Assembly: GCA_963777695.1 (NCBI GenBank)
Contig: CAVZRC010000001.1
Location: 310,001-374,000 of the forward strand
Direction: 5' to 3'
Source of the DNA: CAVZRC01 sp963777695
GTDB taxonomy: Bacteria; Planctomycetota; Planctomycetia; Isosphaerales; Isosphaeraceae
Length of the DNA stretch: 64,000 nucleotides
Shown here: positions 56,962 through 64,000 of the stretch, in pieces
Position numbering within the stretch: the stretch's first letter is position 1
Layout: each line of letters begins with the position of its first letter
Program-made: the position numbers and the translations under genes
Notes under the pieces: model-generated
Database searches by the model: none
What the model saw: the letters and a program-made list of their open reading frames with translations, nothing else
What the model was told of the DNA's origin: nothing

Positions 56962-57576
56962 TCATCGAGCGATGTCGCCCGATGGCGCGTCGAGTGCCAG
57001 CCACCAGAGCAGTCCGGCGACGCAGACCGCATGATCGATCCGGCCGTCGCGGATCATCGCCGGGATGTCGCGGACCGGGGCCAGCTCGACGACCACTTCC
57101 TCGCCGGGGTCGAGGTGAGGTTCTGCGACGAGCCGGGCGTTGGTGATGACGATCGTATCGATCCCCATCGAGAGCAGCGCCGGGTTGGGACGGAGGACAC
57201 CGAGCCGTCGGGGCGGATCGCCGGCGTAACCGGTCTCCTCGAGGAGCTCGCGTGCACCAGCATCGCATGCGTCCTCGCCGCGATCGAGGAGTCCGCCGGG
57301 CGTCTCCAGGCTGTCGCGACCCGACCCCGCGCGGAACTGCCGCACCAGGACGAGCTCCTGCTCGGGGGTGACGGCGATGACATGTACGCCGTCGGCCAGG
57401 TGGGCGACGAAGAAGTCGTGCGTCTTTCCGCTGGAGCGCGACCGGAATCGCTCGCGACGGAGGCGGAACAGCCAGGTCTCGCACAGCGTCTGGTCGAGTG
57501 CGCCGTCGCCGTCGGGGACCCAGGAGGGTCCCGGTCGGGGATCGGGTTCGGGCTGGGACATCGAGGAAACCCTCAT
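56962..57576 (-). CDS. NUDIX hydrolase (ADP-ribose pyrophosphatase-like)
   Basis: About 204 residues. The Nudix box GGLLDRGEDACDAGARELLEETGY is complete (GX5EX7REUXEEXGU). Upstream VIAVTPEQELVLVRQFRAGSGRDSLETPGG matches the NudF/ADP-ribose pyrophosphatase type, which removes ADP-ribose and related nucleoside diphosphates. The start is either ATG 57576 (MRVSS) or ATG 57561 (MSQPEP); the longer frame to 57618 would overlap the next gene and is not needed. Confidence 0.9.
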   Translation of the reverse strand: MRVSSMSQPEPDPRPGPSWVPDGDGALDQTLCETWLFRLRRERFRSRSSGKTHDFFVAHLADGVHVIAVTPEQELVLVRQFRAGSGRDSLETPGGLLDRGEDACDAGARELLEETGYAGDPPRRLGVLRPNPALLSMGIDTIVITNARLVAEPHLDPGEEVVVELAPVRDIPAMIRDGRIDHAVCVAGLLWWLALDAPSGDIAR

Positions 57577-57583
57577 GGTTCGA

Positions 57584-58297
57584 TCACTTGAGTGGAGTCG
57601 GCTTGTCCTCGCCGTCATCGGTCCACTGCCGGCCCGTATCGTCGATCGACTTCGGATGCGAGACCTTGGGTACGTTCAGGCCGATCGCCTGGCATCGCTT
57701 CCGGGAAATCTCGTCGGAGGAGACGTGGAATTGCTTGTCGCGCGCGGCGATCACGCCCTTGTCCGCCACCTCGTCGCAGCCAGTGGACCACATGAGCAAG
57801 GGCGTCCCGAGCGGGATGGCGGTGCTGGGATCGGGCCAGGTGTGCCAGGTTTTGCCCCAGGTGGTGAGCAGGGCCTTCATGAACGCCAGCTCGTCCTCCG
57901 GCTTCATGCTGGGGGCGATGAGCCCCCCGGCGAGCACCTCGTAGGTGTGTGGGTGCCAGTACTTCTTCTCCTCGTCCGGCAGCTCGCGATAGAGCCGGTC
58001 GGAGATGATGTACTCGACGCCGAGCAGCTTCGCGTTCTTCTCGGTGGAATCGTAGAGGAGGCACTGGTGCATCTCCTCGGACCGCGACATGCAGTAGTGC
58101 TGCGCCACGAGCTGGAATTTGGGGTTATTCTTGGCGATGTGGATTCCGCAGAAATGGGCGTGGAGCTCGTGCACGGGGGCCATCATCCCCGGCTCGGCCG
58201 GCTTAGCCTCGCCGTGTCCATCCGCCGCGCACGCCTCGCCCGCCAGGGAGAATCCGACCCCCGATCCGACCAGCCCGAGCCATTCACGTCGATCCAT
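57584..58297 (-). CDS. DUF1264 (OBAP-like) exported protein
   Basis: A 237-residue protein of the DUF1264/oil-body-associated-protein family. Signature: HFCGIHIAKNNPKFQLVAQHYC, CLLYDSTEKNAKLLGVEYIIS, LPDEEKKYWHPHTYEVLAGG and TWGKTWHTWPDPSTAIPLG. In plants these proteins associate with lipid bodies; in bacteria their role is unknown. The N-terminus is MDRREWLGLVGSGVGFSLAGEACA, a Tat-like signal (RRxWLG). ATG 58297 is chosen for that signal. It runs in the same direction as the NUDIX and DUF6941-like genes. Confidence 0.85.
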   Translation of the reverse strand: MDRREWLGLVGSGVGFSLAGEACAADGHGEAKPAEPGMMAPVHELHAHFCGIHIAKNNPKFQLVAQHYCMSRSEEMHQCLLYDSTEKNAKLLGVEYIISDRLYRELPDEEKKYWHPHTYEVLAGGLIAPSMKPEDELAFMKALLTTWGKTWHTWPDPSTAIPLGTPLLMWSTGCDEVADKGVIAARDKQFHVSSDEISRKRCQAIGLNVPKVSHPKSIDDTGRQWTDDGEDKPTPLK

Positions 58298-58348
58298 GCG
58301 GTGATTCTCCTCGCTAGTGTCGGAAACGGACGATCGCACCGTTTTGCC

Positions 58349-58758
58349 TCAACTGACCGGCGTCTCGGACCTTGTGATATCGAGGGGGTAGCGCAGATCT
58401 CCCTCTCTTGCGCCATGAGCAACAGATCGTAGCGGCCGGGACGGACTATTTGAACCCCCCCGGCTTGGACGATGAATCGAGGCTGTTTGAGTGGGTCAGC
58501 GACCTCCATGGGGACCGGTGCGAGATTCGACCAGACGATGTCGCCCTCCGAATCGATCAGACGAAGGTCCGGTGTGTATTCTCCATGGACTTCGGTGAGA
58601 TGTCCGTAGATTTCGAATCCGATCATGAAGGGAAACTGCGGTACGCCGAACCTGCTGGTCGGACCGACAAGGATATACTCGCCCTTGCGTGGGTCATGCA
58701 AGATCTCGCGGCAAACGAGGAAGGCACAGACGAGCGGTATCGGAGTTTGCTTCGCCAT
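58349..58758 (-). CDS. DUF6941-like protein, frameshifted at the end
   Basis: About 136 residues. PLVCAFLVCREI, KGEYILVGPTSRFGVPQFPFMIGFEIYGHLTEVHGEYTPDLRLIDSEGDIVW and GRYDLLLMAQ fit the DUF6941 type I remember. ATG 58758 (MAKQTPIP) has a GGTGAG site upstream. Near 58386 one C is probably missing from a C run: adding it gives TPLDITRSETPVS and a stop at 58349, whereas the unshifted frame would run 115 bp into the next gene. Function unknown. Confidence 0.6.
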
Positions 58759-58876
58759 GGGGACGACCTCACCATCATAAGTGAAACCGTGATGAAGATC
58801 GCGAGTGTCATAGATCATCGGTAGACTCCGGTATCCCAATTCCTCTTCCGGTGCCTCGATTCGGAAGCTGGGAAGC

Positions 58877-60247
58877 TCAAGGTGCGGCGGCATCCTGCTT
58901 GACGATCTGGAGCGCACTCTCGACCGAGTCTTCCAGGACCGACCAGGCGAGCCCCTTGTCCTCCTGCCGGGTGGCGAGGTAGCGGAGGTTGAAGACCTGC
59001 GCGGCCATCTCGTCCGGCCCGACGATCACCGCCACCTTGTGCCCGCGATTCGAGCCGTAGCCCATCTGCTTGCCGATCGAGATCGGGTCGGGGAAGACCT
59101 CGGTACCGATCCCGGCGGCCCGCAGCCGCGCGGCCATCGTAAAGGGGACGGCCGGATCGGTCCCGGGGAAGTTGGCCACCAGGACCGGGGCGGTCGTCGC
59201 CGATGAGCCCAGCCAGCCGGCCTCGTCCATCAGCGCGAGGAGCCGGTCCAGCCCGATCGAGGCCCCGACGCCCGGCAACCGCCTCGGCGTGAACAGGCTC
59301 GCCAGGTTGTCGTAGCGGCCCCCCGAGGCGATGCTGCCGAACTTCTCCCAGCCGTTGACGGTCGTCTCGAAGACGATCCCGGTATAGTAGTCGAGCCCGC
59401 GCGCCAGGCCCAGGTCGATGGCGATCCGCTCGCGAGGAACCCCGGCCGCCTCGAGCAGGTGGAGCACCGTCCGCAGGTTGGCGATCCCCGTCGCGGCGGA
59501 GGGATTGGCCCCCAGCGCGGCCTCTGCATTTTCCAGGACTTCCGCGCCGCCGCGACCCGTCTCGGCGTAATCGAGCACCTTGCGGGCCTGATCCTCGGTC
59601 AGCCCCGGCCCGCCCTGGTCCGGAGCCTTCTGGAGCTCGCCCTGGACCGCGTCGCGGCCGATCTTGGCCAGCTTGTCGAGCGAGCGGAGCACGGCGCCGC
59701 CGAGCCCGCTCAGGCCTTGCGATTCGAGGAAGCCGTCGAGGATCTTGCGGTTGTTGAGCGTGATCGTGAACGCGGGCACCCCGGCCGAGGCGAGCGCGGC
59801 GTGGATGACCTGGGCGGTCTCGGCGTCGGCGAGCGGGCTCTCGGTGCCGATCGTGTCGAAGTCGCACTGGACGAACTCGCGGAACCGCCCCTTGGCCGGC
59901 CGCTCGCCCCGGAAGACCGAGCCGATCGCATAGCGCTTGAACGGCACGCCCAGCTCGTCAATGTGCTTGGCGACGAACCGCGCCAGCGGGACGGTCAGGT
60001 CGAACCGGAGCGCCAGCTCGCCGGGCGTCCCCCCCTTGTTGGTGACCTCGAAGATCTGCCGGAGCACCTCGTCCGAGCCGGCCCCCTTGCCCGTCAGGAC
60101 TTCCATCCGCTCGATGTGCGGGGTCTCGATCGGCACGAACCCGAACCCGGCGAACGTCCGGCGGAACGCGTCGAGCATCCGCTCGCGCGGGATCATCACC
60201 GAAGGGGGAAGGTCTCTCAATCCGCCGGCAACTCGGGGGTCGATCAT
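58877..60247 (-). CDS. hisS: Histidyl-tRNA synthetase
   Basis: Class II synthetase of 456 residues that charges tRNA-His. Motif 2-type QCDFDTIGTESP and the HisRS signatures LARGLDYYTGIVFE, GGRYDNLASLF and GASIGLDRLL are present; C-terminal anticodon domain LVANFPGTDPAVPFTMAARL. It follows a Thg1-like gene and a PNKP-like kinase on the same strand, 200 bp away, all tRNA-His or RNA-end functions. Bacterial HisRS normally relies on the encoded G-1 of tRNA-His, so a nearby Thg1-like enzyme is notable. Confidence 0.95.
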   Translation of the reverse strand: MIDPRVAGGLRDLPPSVMIPRERMLDAFRRTFAGFGFVPIETPHIERMEVLTGKGAGSDEVLRQIFEVTNKGGTPGELALRFDLTVPLARFVAKHIDELGVPFKRYAIGSVFRGERPAKGRFREFVQCDFDTIGTESPLADAETAQVIHAALASAGVPAFTITLNNRKILDGFLESQGLSGLGGAVLRSLDKLAKIGRDAVQGELQKAPDQGGPGLTEDQARKVLDYAETGRGGAEVLENAEAALGANPSAATGIANLRTVLHLLEAAGVPRERIAIDLGLARGLDYYTGIVFETTVNGWEKFGSIASGGRYDNLASLFTPRRLPGVGASIGLDRLLALMDEAGWLGSSATTAPVLVANFPGTDPAVPFTMAARLRAAGIGTEVFPDPISIGKQMGYGSNRGHKVAVIVGPDEMAAQVFNLRYLATRQEDKGLAWSVLEDSVESALQIVKQDAAAP

Positions 60248-60449
60248 GGAGTATCAGCCTTCTACACGGATGAGTGACGTCTTCCATCCTCGGGAGTTCA
60301 GGAGAGGCGTATTCCCAGGCATCAGAGGTCGAAGATCGTCGGGCCGTCCGGCCATCAATTTCCGGTATTGTATCATCCCGAGGTGCCGGGCGGATCGCAA
60401 CGTCTCCCTGGCCGGCGTCCGACACCTCGCGCGTTGGATTCGTCCGACT

Positions 60450-61233
60450 TCAGGCCGATTCGGAGCCGGCCGGTCGCTCGGAGGACGCCAGGATCGTCCG
60501 GAGCAGTCGATCGTAATCGCCCTTCATGGGGAGCGACCGGTCCTCGCGGATGCGACGGCGACTCGTCCGGACGACCTGGTTGCGGATCGGGTCGAAACCC
60601 TCCCTGTCGAATCGTTCCCAGTAGAGGGCCGAGCCACGCCGCTGCCAGAGCGGGACGTCATTGTAATTCACGCCATGCTGGAACAGGAGTTCGTTCTTGA
60701 ACGACGACGATTTGCCGTTCAGCGTCGCCGTCGCCTCGGCGACGCTGTTGCCGGCCTGGCGTAGTGTCCAGTAGCACCACCCATTGAGGGCGCATCGGGA
60801 GGCATCCCCCTGCCGCCATCGGAAGTAGTCGACCACGTCCTCGTCGCGCGTGCCGACCCAGGCCCGGCTGTCGAATTGGGCGACCTCGCCGCAGGCGCAG
60901 CGTGAACGCGGCGCTGGCCAGCCCCGCGGACAGACTGGAGGTCTTCTCCAGCTCGCGGTCGAAGAGCGACCAGTCGCGGGGCAAGAGCATGGAGATCTCG
61001 TCGCTCTGCGTGTAACCATATAGACCCTGGAACTGCTCGAGCAGCAGGCGGGTGGCCTGGATCATGTAGCCGTGGAACGTCTCGTCGAACGGCTTGGTGA
61101 ACCGCGTGCTGGTGAAGTGCGTGAACCGATGCCCGTCGAGGCGGAGGACAACCCAGGCCGAGTTCAGGAGTCGCAAGTTGTGGAAGCACTCGCCCGCCCG
61201 CATCCGCTTCTCGAAGTCCGAGTTGGTCTTCAT
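60450..61233 (-). CDS. Thg1-like tRNA 5'-end nucleotidyltransferase, frameshifted
   Basis: Thg1-family enzymes add nucleotides to the 5' end of tRNA in the 3'-5' direction; Thg1 adds G-1 to tRNA-His in eukaryotes, and bacterial relatives repair truncated tRNA 5' ends. Motifs: VVLRLDGHRFTHFT (metal Asp), FDETFHGYMIQATRLLLEQF, YTQSDEISMLL (second metal Asp-Glu), then YFRWRQGDASRCALNGWCYWTLRQ and FKNELLFQHGVNYNDVPLWQRRG. The frame changes near 60895 between FTL and ACGEVAQFDSRAW (one extra base). It overlaps the kinase gene by 4 bp and precedes hisS by 200 bp. Confidence 0.88.
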
Positions 61234-61694
61234 CCTCTCGTCCCGTCGATTTCAACGACCTCGAATTGCCCGTCAGGTGCCAGTCGAACCCGGTAAAGTC
61301 GGTCGAACCCTTCCCTCAGAGTCGGCTCCTGCATCCGCCGCGAGGTGATCGACAACGCCTTGTCGGGGACCCGCTCGCGACCGGTCCGCCCCGCGTTCCG
61401 CTCTAGGCACGATTTGAGGTCGGATTCGAAGGAGAATCCCACGACTTCGGCGCCGTGGCCGCGGGCCATGACGATGATCGGGGCACGATCCTCTCTCCTC
61501 GGATTGGTGTTGTCCACGACGACCGATCGGCCCTCCCGGAGCGCCTCGTCGATGAGCTGCATCTGCCGGCGCTGGGGCCTGCGGTTGTTGCGGAACTGGT
61601 CCTTGCTCACCAAGACATGGGTGGACTGGTAGAAGGTTCGGTAAAATGTGCTCTTGCCGGACCCCTGAATGCCGACGAGTATGACGACTTCCAT
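61230..61694 (-). CDS. PNKP-like polynucleotide kinase
   Basis: A 154-residue P-loop kinase of the AAA_33/PNKP type, whose members phosphorylate 5'-OH ends of RNA or DNA. P-loop VGIQGSGKSTF; D/R pair SKDQFR; VVVDNTNPRREDRAP, like the DNTNP segment of PNKP; and a lid with RNAGRTGRERVPDKAL. ATG 61694 (MEVVILVG) is chosen, with the upstream frame discarded. The stop overlaps the Thg1-like gene start by 4 bp, then hisS follows: an RNA-end-repair operon by context. Substrate (RNA versus DNA) not shown. Confidence 0.82.
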   Translation of the reverse strand: MEVVILVGIQGSGKSTFYRTFYQSTHVLVSKDQFRNNRRPQRRQMQLIDEALREGRSVVVDNTNPRREDRAPIIVMARGHGAEVVGFSFESDLKSCLERNAGRTGRERVPDKALSITSRRMQEPTLREGFDRLYRVRLAPDGQFEVVEIDGTRG

Positions 61695-61821
61695 AAGGCC
61701 GCTCTTAAGCGAGATTTGTGTCCATACAGAATGGAAGATCCTACGCCGTGCCGGGGCGAGACACAATCGGATCTTCGCGGTTCGCGATCTACCACGATCC
61801 AGCAACTTCGGGGCGGGAGCC

Positions 61822-62841
61822 ATGCGAATCCTGATCATCGGCGGCACGAACTTCATCGGCCCTCCTCTGGTGCGCCGGCTGGTCGAGCGGGGCCACGAGG
61901 TTGCCGTTTTCCACCGGGGCCAGACCCGGGACGATTTGCCGGAGTGCGTGCGCCATCTCCTCGGTGATCGTCGCCACCTGTTCGATCATCGAGACGACTT
62001 CCGTCGGTTCGCCCCGGACGTCGTGGTGGATATGATCGCCTTCACCGAAGAAGACGCAAGGGGACTCGTCGAGACGTTCCGGGGGCTGTCCCCGAGGCTC
62101 GTCGTGATCTCCAGCGGCGACGTCTACCGGGCCTACGGGCGGTTGATCGGGACGGAACCCGGCCCCGTCGAGCCGACGCCGCTGGCCGAGGATGCACCGC
62201 TCCGATCGGTGCTCTTCCCGTATCGGGATCAGGCCCAGGGGCCGGACGACTTCCTGTACTCCTATGACAAGATCCCGGCCGAGCAGGTCGTCATGGGCGA
62301 TCCCGAGCTAAGTTGGACAGTCCTGCGGCTACCCATGACCTATGGTCCCGGCGACCCGTTCCGTCGGCTGACGGCCTACTTGAGACGCATGGACGAAAGT
62401 CGGCCGGCGATCCTGCTCGACCCGGCCTTCGCGCGCTGGAAATGCCCGCGCGGCTACGTCGAGAACGTCGCCGCGGCGATCGGCCTGGCGATCGAGGACG
62501 GGCGGGCCGCGGGGCGTGTCTATAATGTCTCCGAGCCGATGTCGTTCAGCGAGGCCGATTGGGTGCGGCGAATCGGTGAGGCCGTCGGTTGGACCGGTCA
62601 GGTCGTGACGGCGCCCGAGGGTCGTGTTCCGGTGCCGTTCCGCTGCGAGCAAGACCTCGATACGGACTCGAAACGCATCCGGGAGGAGCTGGCATTTTCA
62701 GAGCCCGTGATGCTCGGAGCGGCCCTCGAGCGGACGATCGCCCGGGAGCGTGCCAATCCGCCTGATCAGCCGATGGGCATCGGGCTCCTGGATTACGAAG
62801 ATGAGGATGCGGTCATGGACGAGCTTAGGTACGCTGATTGA
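61822..62841 (+). CDS. NAD-dependent epimerase/dehydratase family protein
   Basis: A 339-residue extended-SDR protein. GGTNFIGPPLVRRLVERG is the NAD site; VVDMIAF, VISSGDVYRAYG and the SYDKIPAEQVV stretch in place of the usual YxxxK Tyr-Lys pair are seen, with Tyr268-type DFLYSYDK retaining Tyr and Lys. C-terminal YNVSEPMSFSEADWVRRIGEAVG completes the fold. Substrate unknown, perhaps a nucleotide sugar. ATG 61822 follows GGGAG. It diverges from the PNKP-like gene. Confidence 0.85.
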   Translation: MRILIIGGTNFIGPPLVRRLVERGHEVAVFHRGQTRDDLPECVRHLLGDRRHLFDHRDDFRRFAPDVVVDMIAFTEEDARGLVETFRGLSPRLVVISSGDVYRAYGRLIGTEPGPVEPTPLAEDAPLRSVLFPYRDQAQGPDDFLYSYDKIPAEQVVMGDPELSWTVLRLPMTYGPGDPFRRLTAYLRRMDESRPAILLDPAFARWKCPRGYVENVAAAIGLAIEDGRAAGRVYNVSEPMSFSEADWVRRIGEAVGWTGQVVTAPEGRVPVPFRCEQDLDTDSKRIREELAFSEPVMLGAALERTIARERANPPDQPMGIGLLDYEDEDAVMDELRYAD

Positions 62842-62875
62842 TCGGCGACGCTTTCGCGGAGACTCGGAGAGTGGA

Positions 62876-64000
62876 CTAGAGCCTCGGCTTCGTCAGGATC
62901 GTCGGCGGCGCCGTGATCGGGTGGAAGTCGCTATCGCCGGTATAGATGATCGTGATCGGTTTCTTCAGCACCTGCTTGGGCTTCTCCATCAGCGAGGCGG
63001 ATCCGTCGCTCAGCGTCATCGTGCCCAGCACCTTCTCGGTGACCTTCTTCCTCGACTTCTTCTGGATCTCAAAGGTCACGGTGCCGGTGGGGATGCCGGC
63101 GCCTGGGGGCGTCGGCTGGACCTCGGCCTTCAGGCCCATCGAGATGATCCTCTTCTTCCTCAAGACCGGCTGGGAGACGAGCACGACCTTCGTGGCCGCC
63201 CTGGTCACCGACTCGCTGGGCCCCTCCCAGGTGGCGGCGAGCAGATCCGCGTCGCCCGAATAGGCGGCGGAGATCGAGTGGACGCCGACGGATAGCGACG
63301 ATGTGGTCAGCGCGGCCTGCCCGGAGGCGTCGACCGCGACGGTACCCAGCGGGTTGGGGCCGTCGTAGAACGTGACCGTGCCGCTGGGTGCGACCGGGCC
63401 GCCGTCGATCGTGGCGAGGAAGGTGATGGGCTGGCCGTAGGCGGCCGATTCGCTCGAAGGGGAGATCGAGGCCGATTGCACTGACGCCTTGCCGATCGTG
63501 AAGGTCAACGGAGCCGCTCGCGTCGCGGCGTAGTCGGCGCTGCCGGGGAAGCTGGCGACGACGGTGTAGGTCCCCGGCGTCAACGGCGGCGACGCGCCCA
63601 GGGAGGCGCCCGAGGTACCCTGGCCGAGGAAGTAGGTCAAGGTGGGGACCACATCTTCCAGGCTGGCCGCGGGGGCGACGTCCCCCACGCCGGCGGTCGA
63701 TACCGAGGCCGGGTACGGGCGGCCGTCGAAGGCGCCGCCTGGGTCGGTGACGGTGAGTGCGGGCGTAGCTGGCTCGACGACGATCGTCGTCGAGCCGATG
63801 GCCTTGGTGTAATCGGTCGAGTCCGTGGGCGTGAAGGTAACCGAGAGCGCCTGGCTCTTGCCCGCGTTCAGGACCGCGCCCGCGGCCGGGGTGTACTGGA
63901 ACGTGCCCGATAACGGTGAGCCGGCGATTGATGCGGTCGCGTCGAGCTGGTCGCCCGACAGGTCCGTGCCGTAGGTGATGGCCGTCGGTCCGGGCCAGGA
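62876..64000 (-). CDS. Ig-like-repeat secreted protein, 5' partial
   Basis: C-terminal part of a large protein whose start lies beyond the window; the frame is open to 64000 with no stop. Repeats of Ig-like or MBG type are seen: ITYGTDLSGDQLDATASIAG, LTPGTYTVVASFPGSADYAAT, AYGQPITFLATIDGG with VPSGTVTFYDG-like VAPSGTVTFYDG, LSVGVHSISAAYSGDADL, and IPTGTVTFEIQKKSRKKV. The end PPTILTKPRL is not a sorting tail. Such proteins are typically exported and adhesive or structural. Low-Arg, Ala/Thr/Ser-rich composition fits. Confidence 0.8.
   Translation of the reverse strand, partial: SWPGPTAITYGTDLSGDQLDATASIAGSPLSGTFQYTPAAGAVLNAGKSQALSVTFTPTDSTDYTKAIGSTTIVVEPATPALTVTDPGGAFDGRPYPASVSTAGVGDVAPAASLEDVVPTLTYFLGQGTSGASLGASPPLTPGTYTVVASFPGSADYAATRAAPLTFTIGKASVQSASISPSSESAAYGQPITFLATIDGGPVAPSGTVTFYDGPNPLGTVAVDASGQAALTTSSLSVGVHSISAAYSGDADLLAATWEGPSESVTRAATKVVLVSQPVLRKKRIISMGLKAEVQPTPPGAGIPTGTVTFEIQKKSRKKVTEKVLGTMTLSDGSASLMEKPKQVLKKPITIIYTGDSDFHPITAPPTILTKPRL

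Noticed and set aside
58408..58824. A 138-codon plus-strand open frame with plausible start
   Set aside because: Antisense to the DUF6941-like gene, which has a ribosome site and family-like segments.
1..64000. tRNA, rRNA or CRISPR array
   Set aside because: No cloverleaf with CCA-type end, no rRNA-like conserved stretch and no regularly spaced repeats were found by reading; a tRNAscan and Infernal run would settle it.

Overview
The window reads as a chromosomal piece of a high-GC planctomycete, probably of the family Isosphaeraceae. The signs are twin-arginine-exported Gfo/Idh/MocA and DUF1264 proteins, a ThuA protein, a PEP-CTERM protein, a TIGR02943-type sigma factor with a zinc-finger partner, an ECF sigma factor followed by a Ser/Thr kinase with a large C-terminal extension, a cytochrome c/sugar-dehydrogenase fusion, and several small proteins with no clear family. 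I found no rRNA, tRNA, CRISPR array, prophage or intact insertion sequence. At least 16 genes or gene-like regions are broken by one-base shifts, many next to G or C runs, so unpolished sequence is a likelier cause than mass gene decay.

Layout. 1-6.2 kb: broken D-aminoacylase, a gene desert with stacked hairpins, a hypothetical protein, then yggS-yggU-aroA with overlapping stops and starts. 6.2-12 kb: small exported protein, ApbE, SUMF1-like protein, Gfo/Idh/MocA oxidoreductase and ThuA protein, with palindromic GTAGGGTG repeats between them. 12-16 kb: sigma/anti-sigma pair with a membrane protein, then a spondin-like PEP-CTERM protein. 16-21.9 kb: RND efflux pump plus adaptor, and a nitrilase-family amidase. 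22-29.2 kb: orphan Imm1-like gene, a three-domain oxidoreductase/metallohydrolase, an Rpn-like nuclease with a 250-bp tandem tail duplication, and a membrane protein.

29.4-34.8 kb (minus strand) is the most striking block: kaiC, two kaiB genes and a PAS-PAS hybrid histidine kinase with receivers and HPt, overlapping end to end, so a Kai timing or stress oscillator with its own output kinase. 36.2-43 kb is a sugar operon ending in a GH78 alpha-L-rhamnosidase, plausibly for rhamnoside use by a non-phosphorylated route. 43-48 kb is a patchy accessory region: toxin/immunity-like pair, MarR regulator, DoxX gene with an internal TGA, small HTH protein, degenerate repeat and small planctomycete-type proteins.

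48.4-55.2 kb: ECF sigma plus kinase, then on the minus strand a CarH/LitR-like B12-binding regulator, a primary-like sigma factor and a XerC/D recombinase in one direction, with repeated TTTGAACG boxes upstream. 55.6-64 kb: pyrE, a possible nuclease, a NUDIX hydrolase, a DUF1264 protein, hisS, a Thg1-like 3'-5' polymerase and a PNKP-like kinase (the last three look like a tRNA-His/RNA-end-repair unit), an epimerase, and the C-terminal part of a large Ig-like repeat protein that leaves the window.
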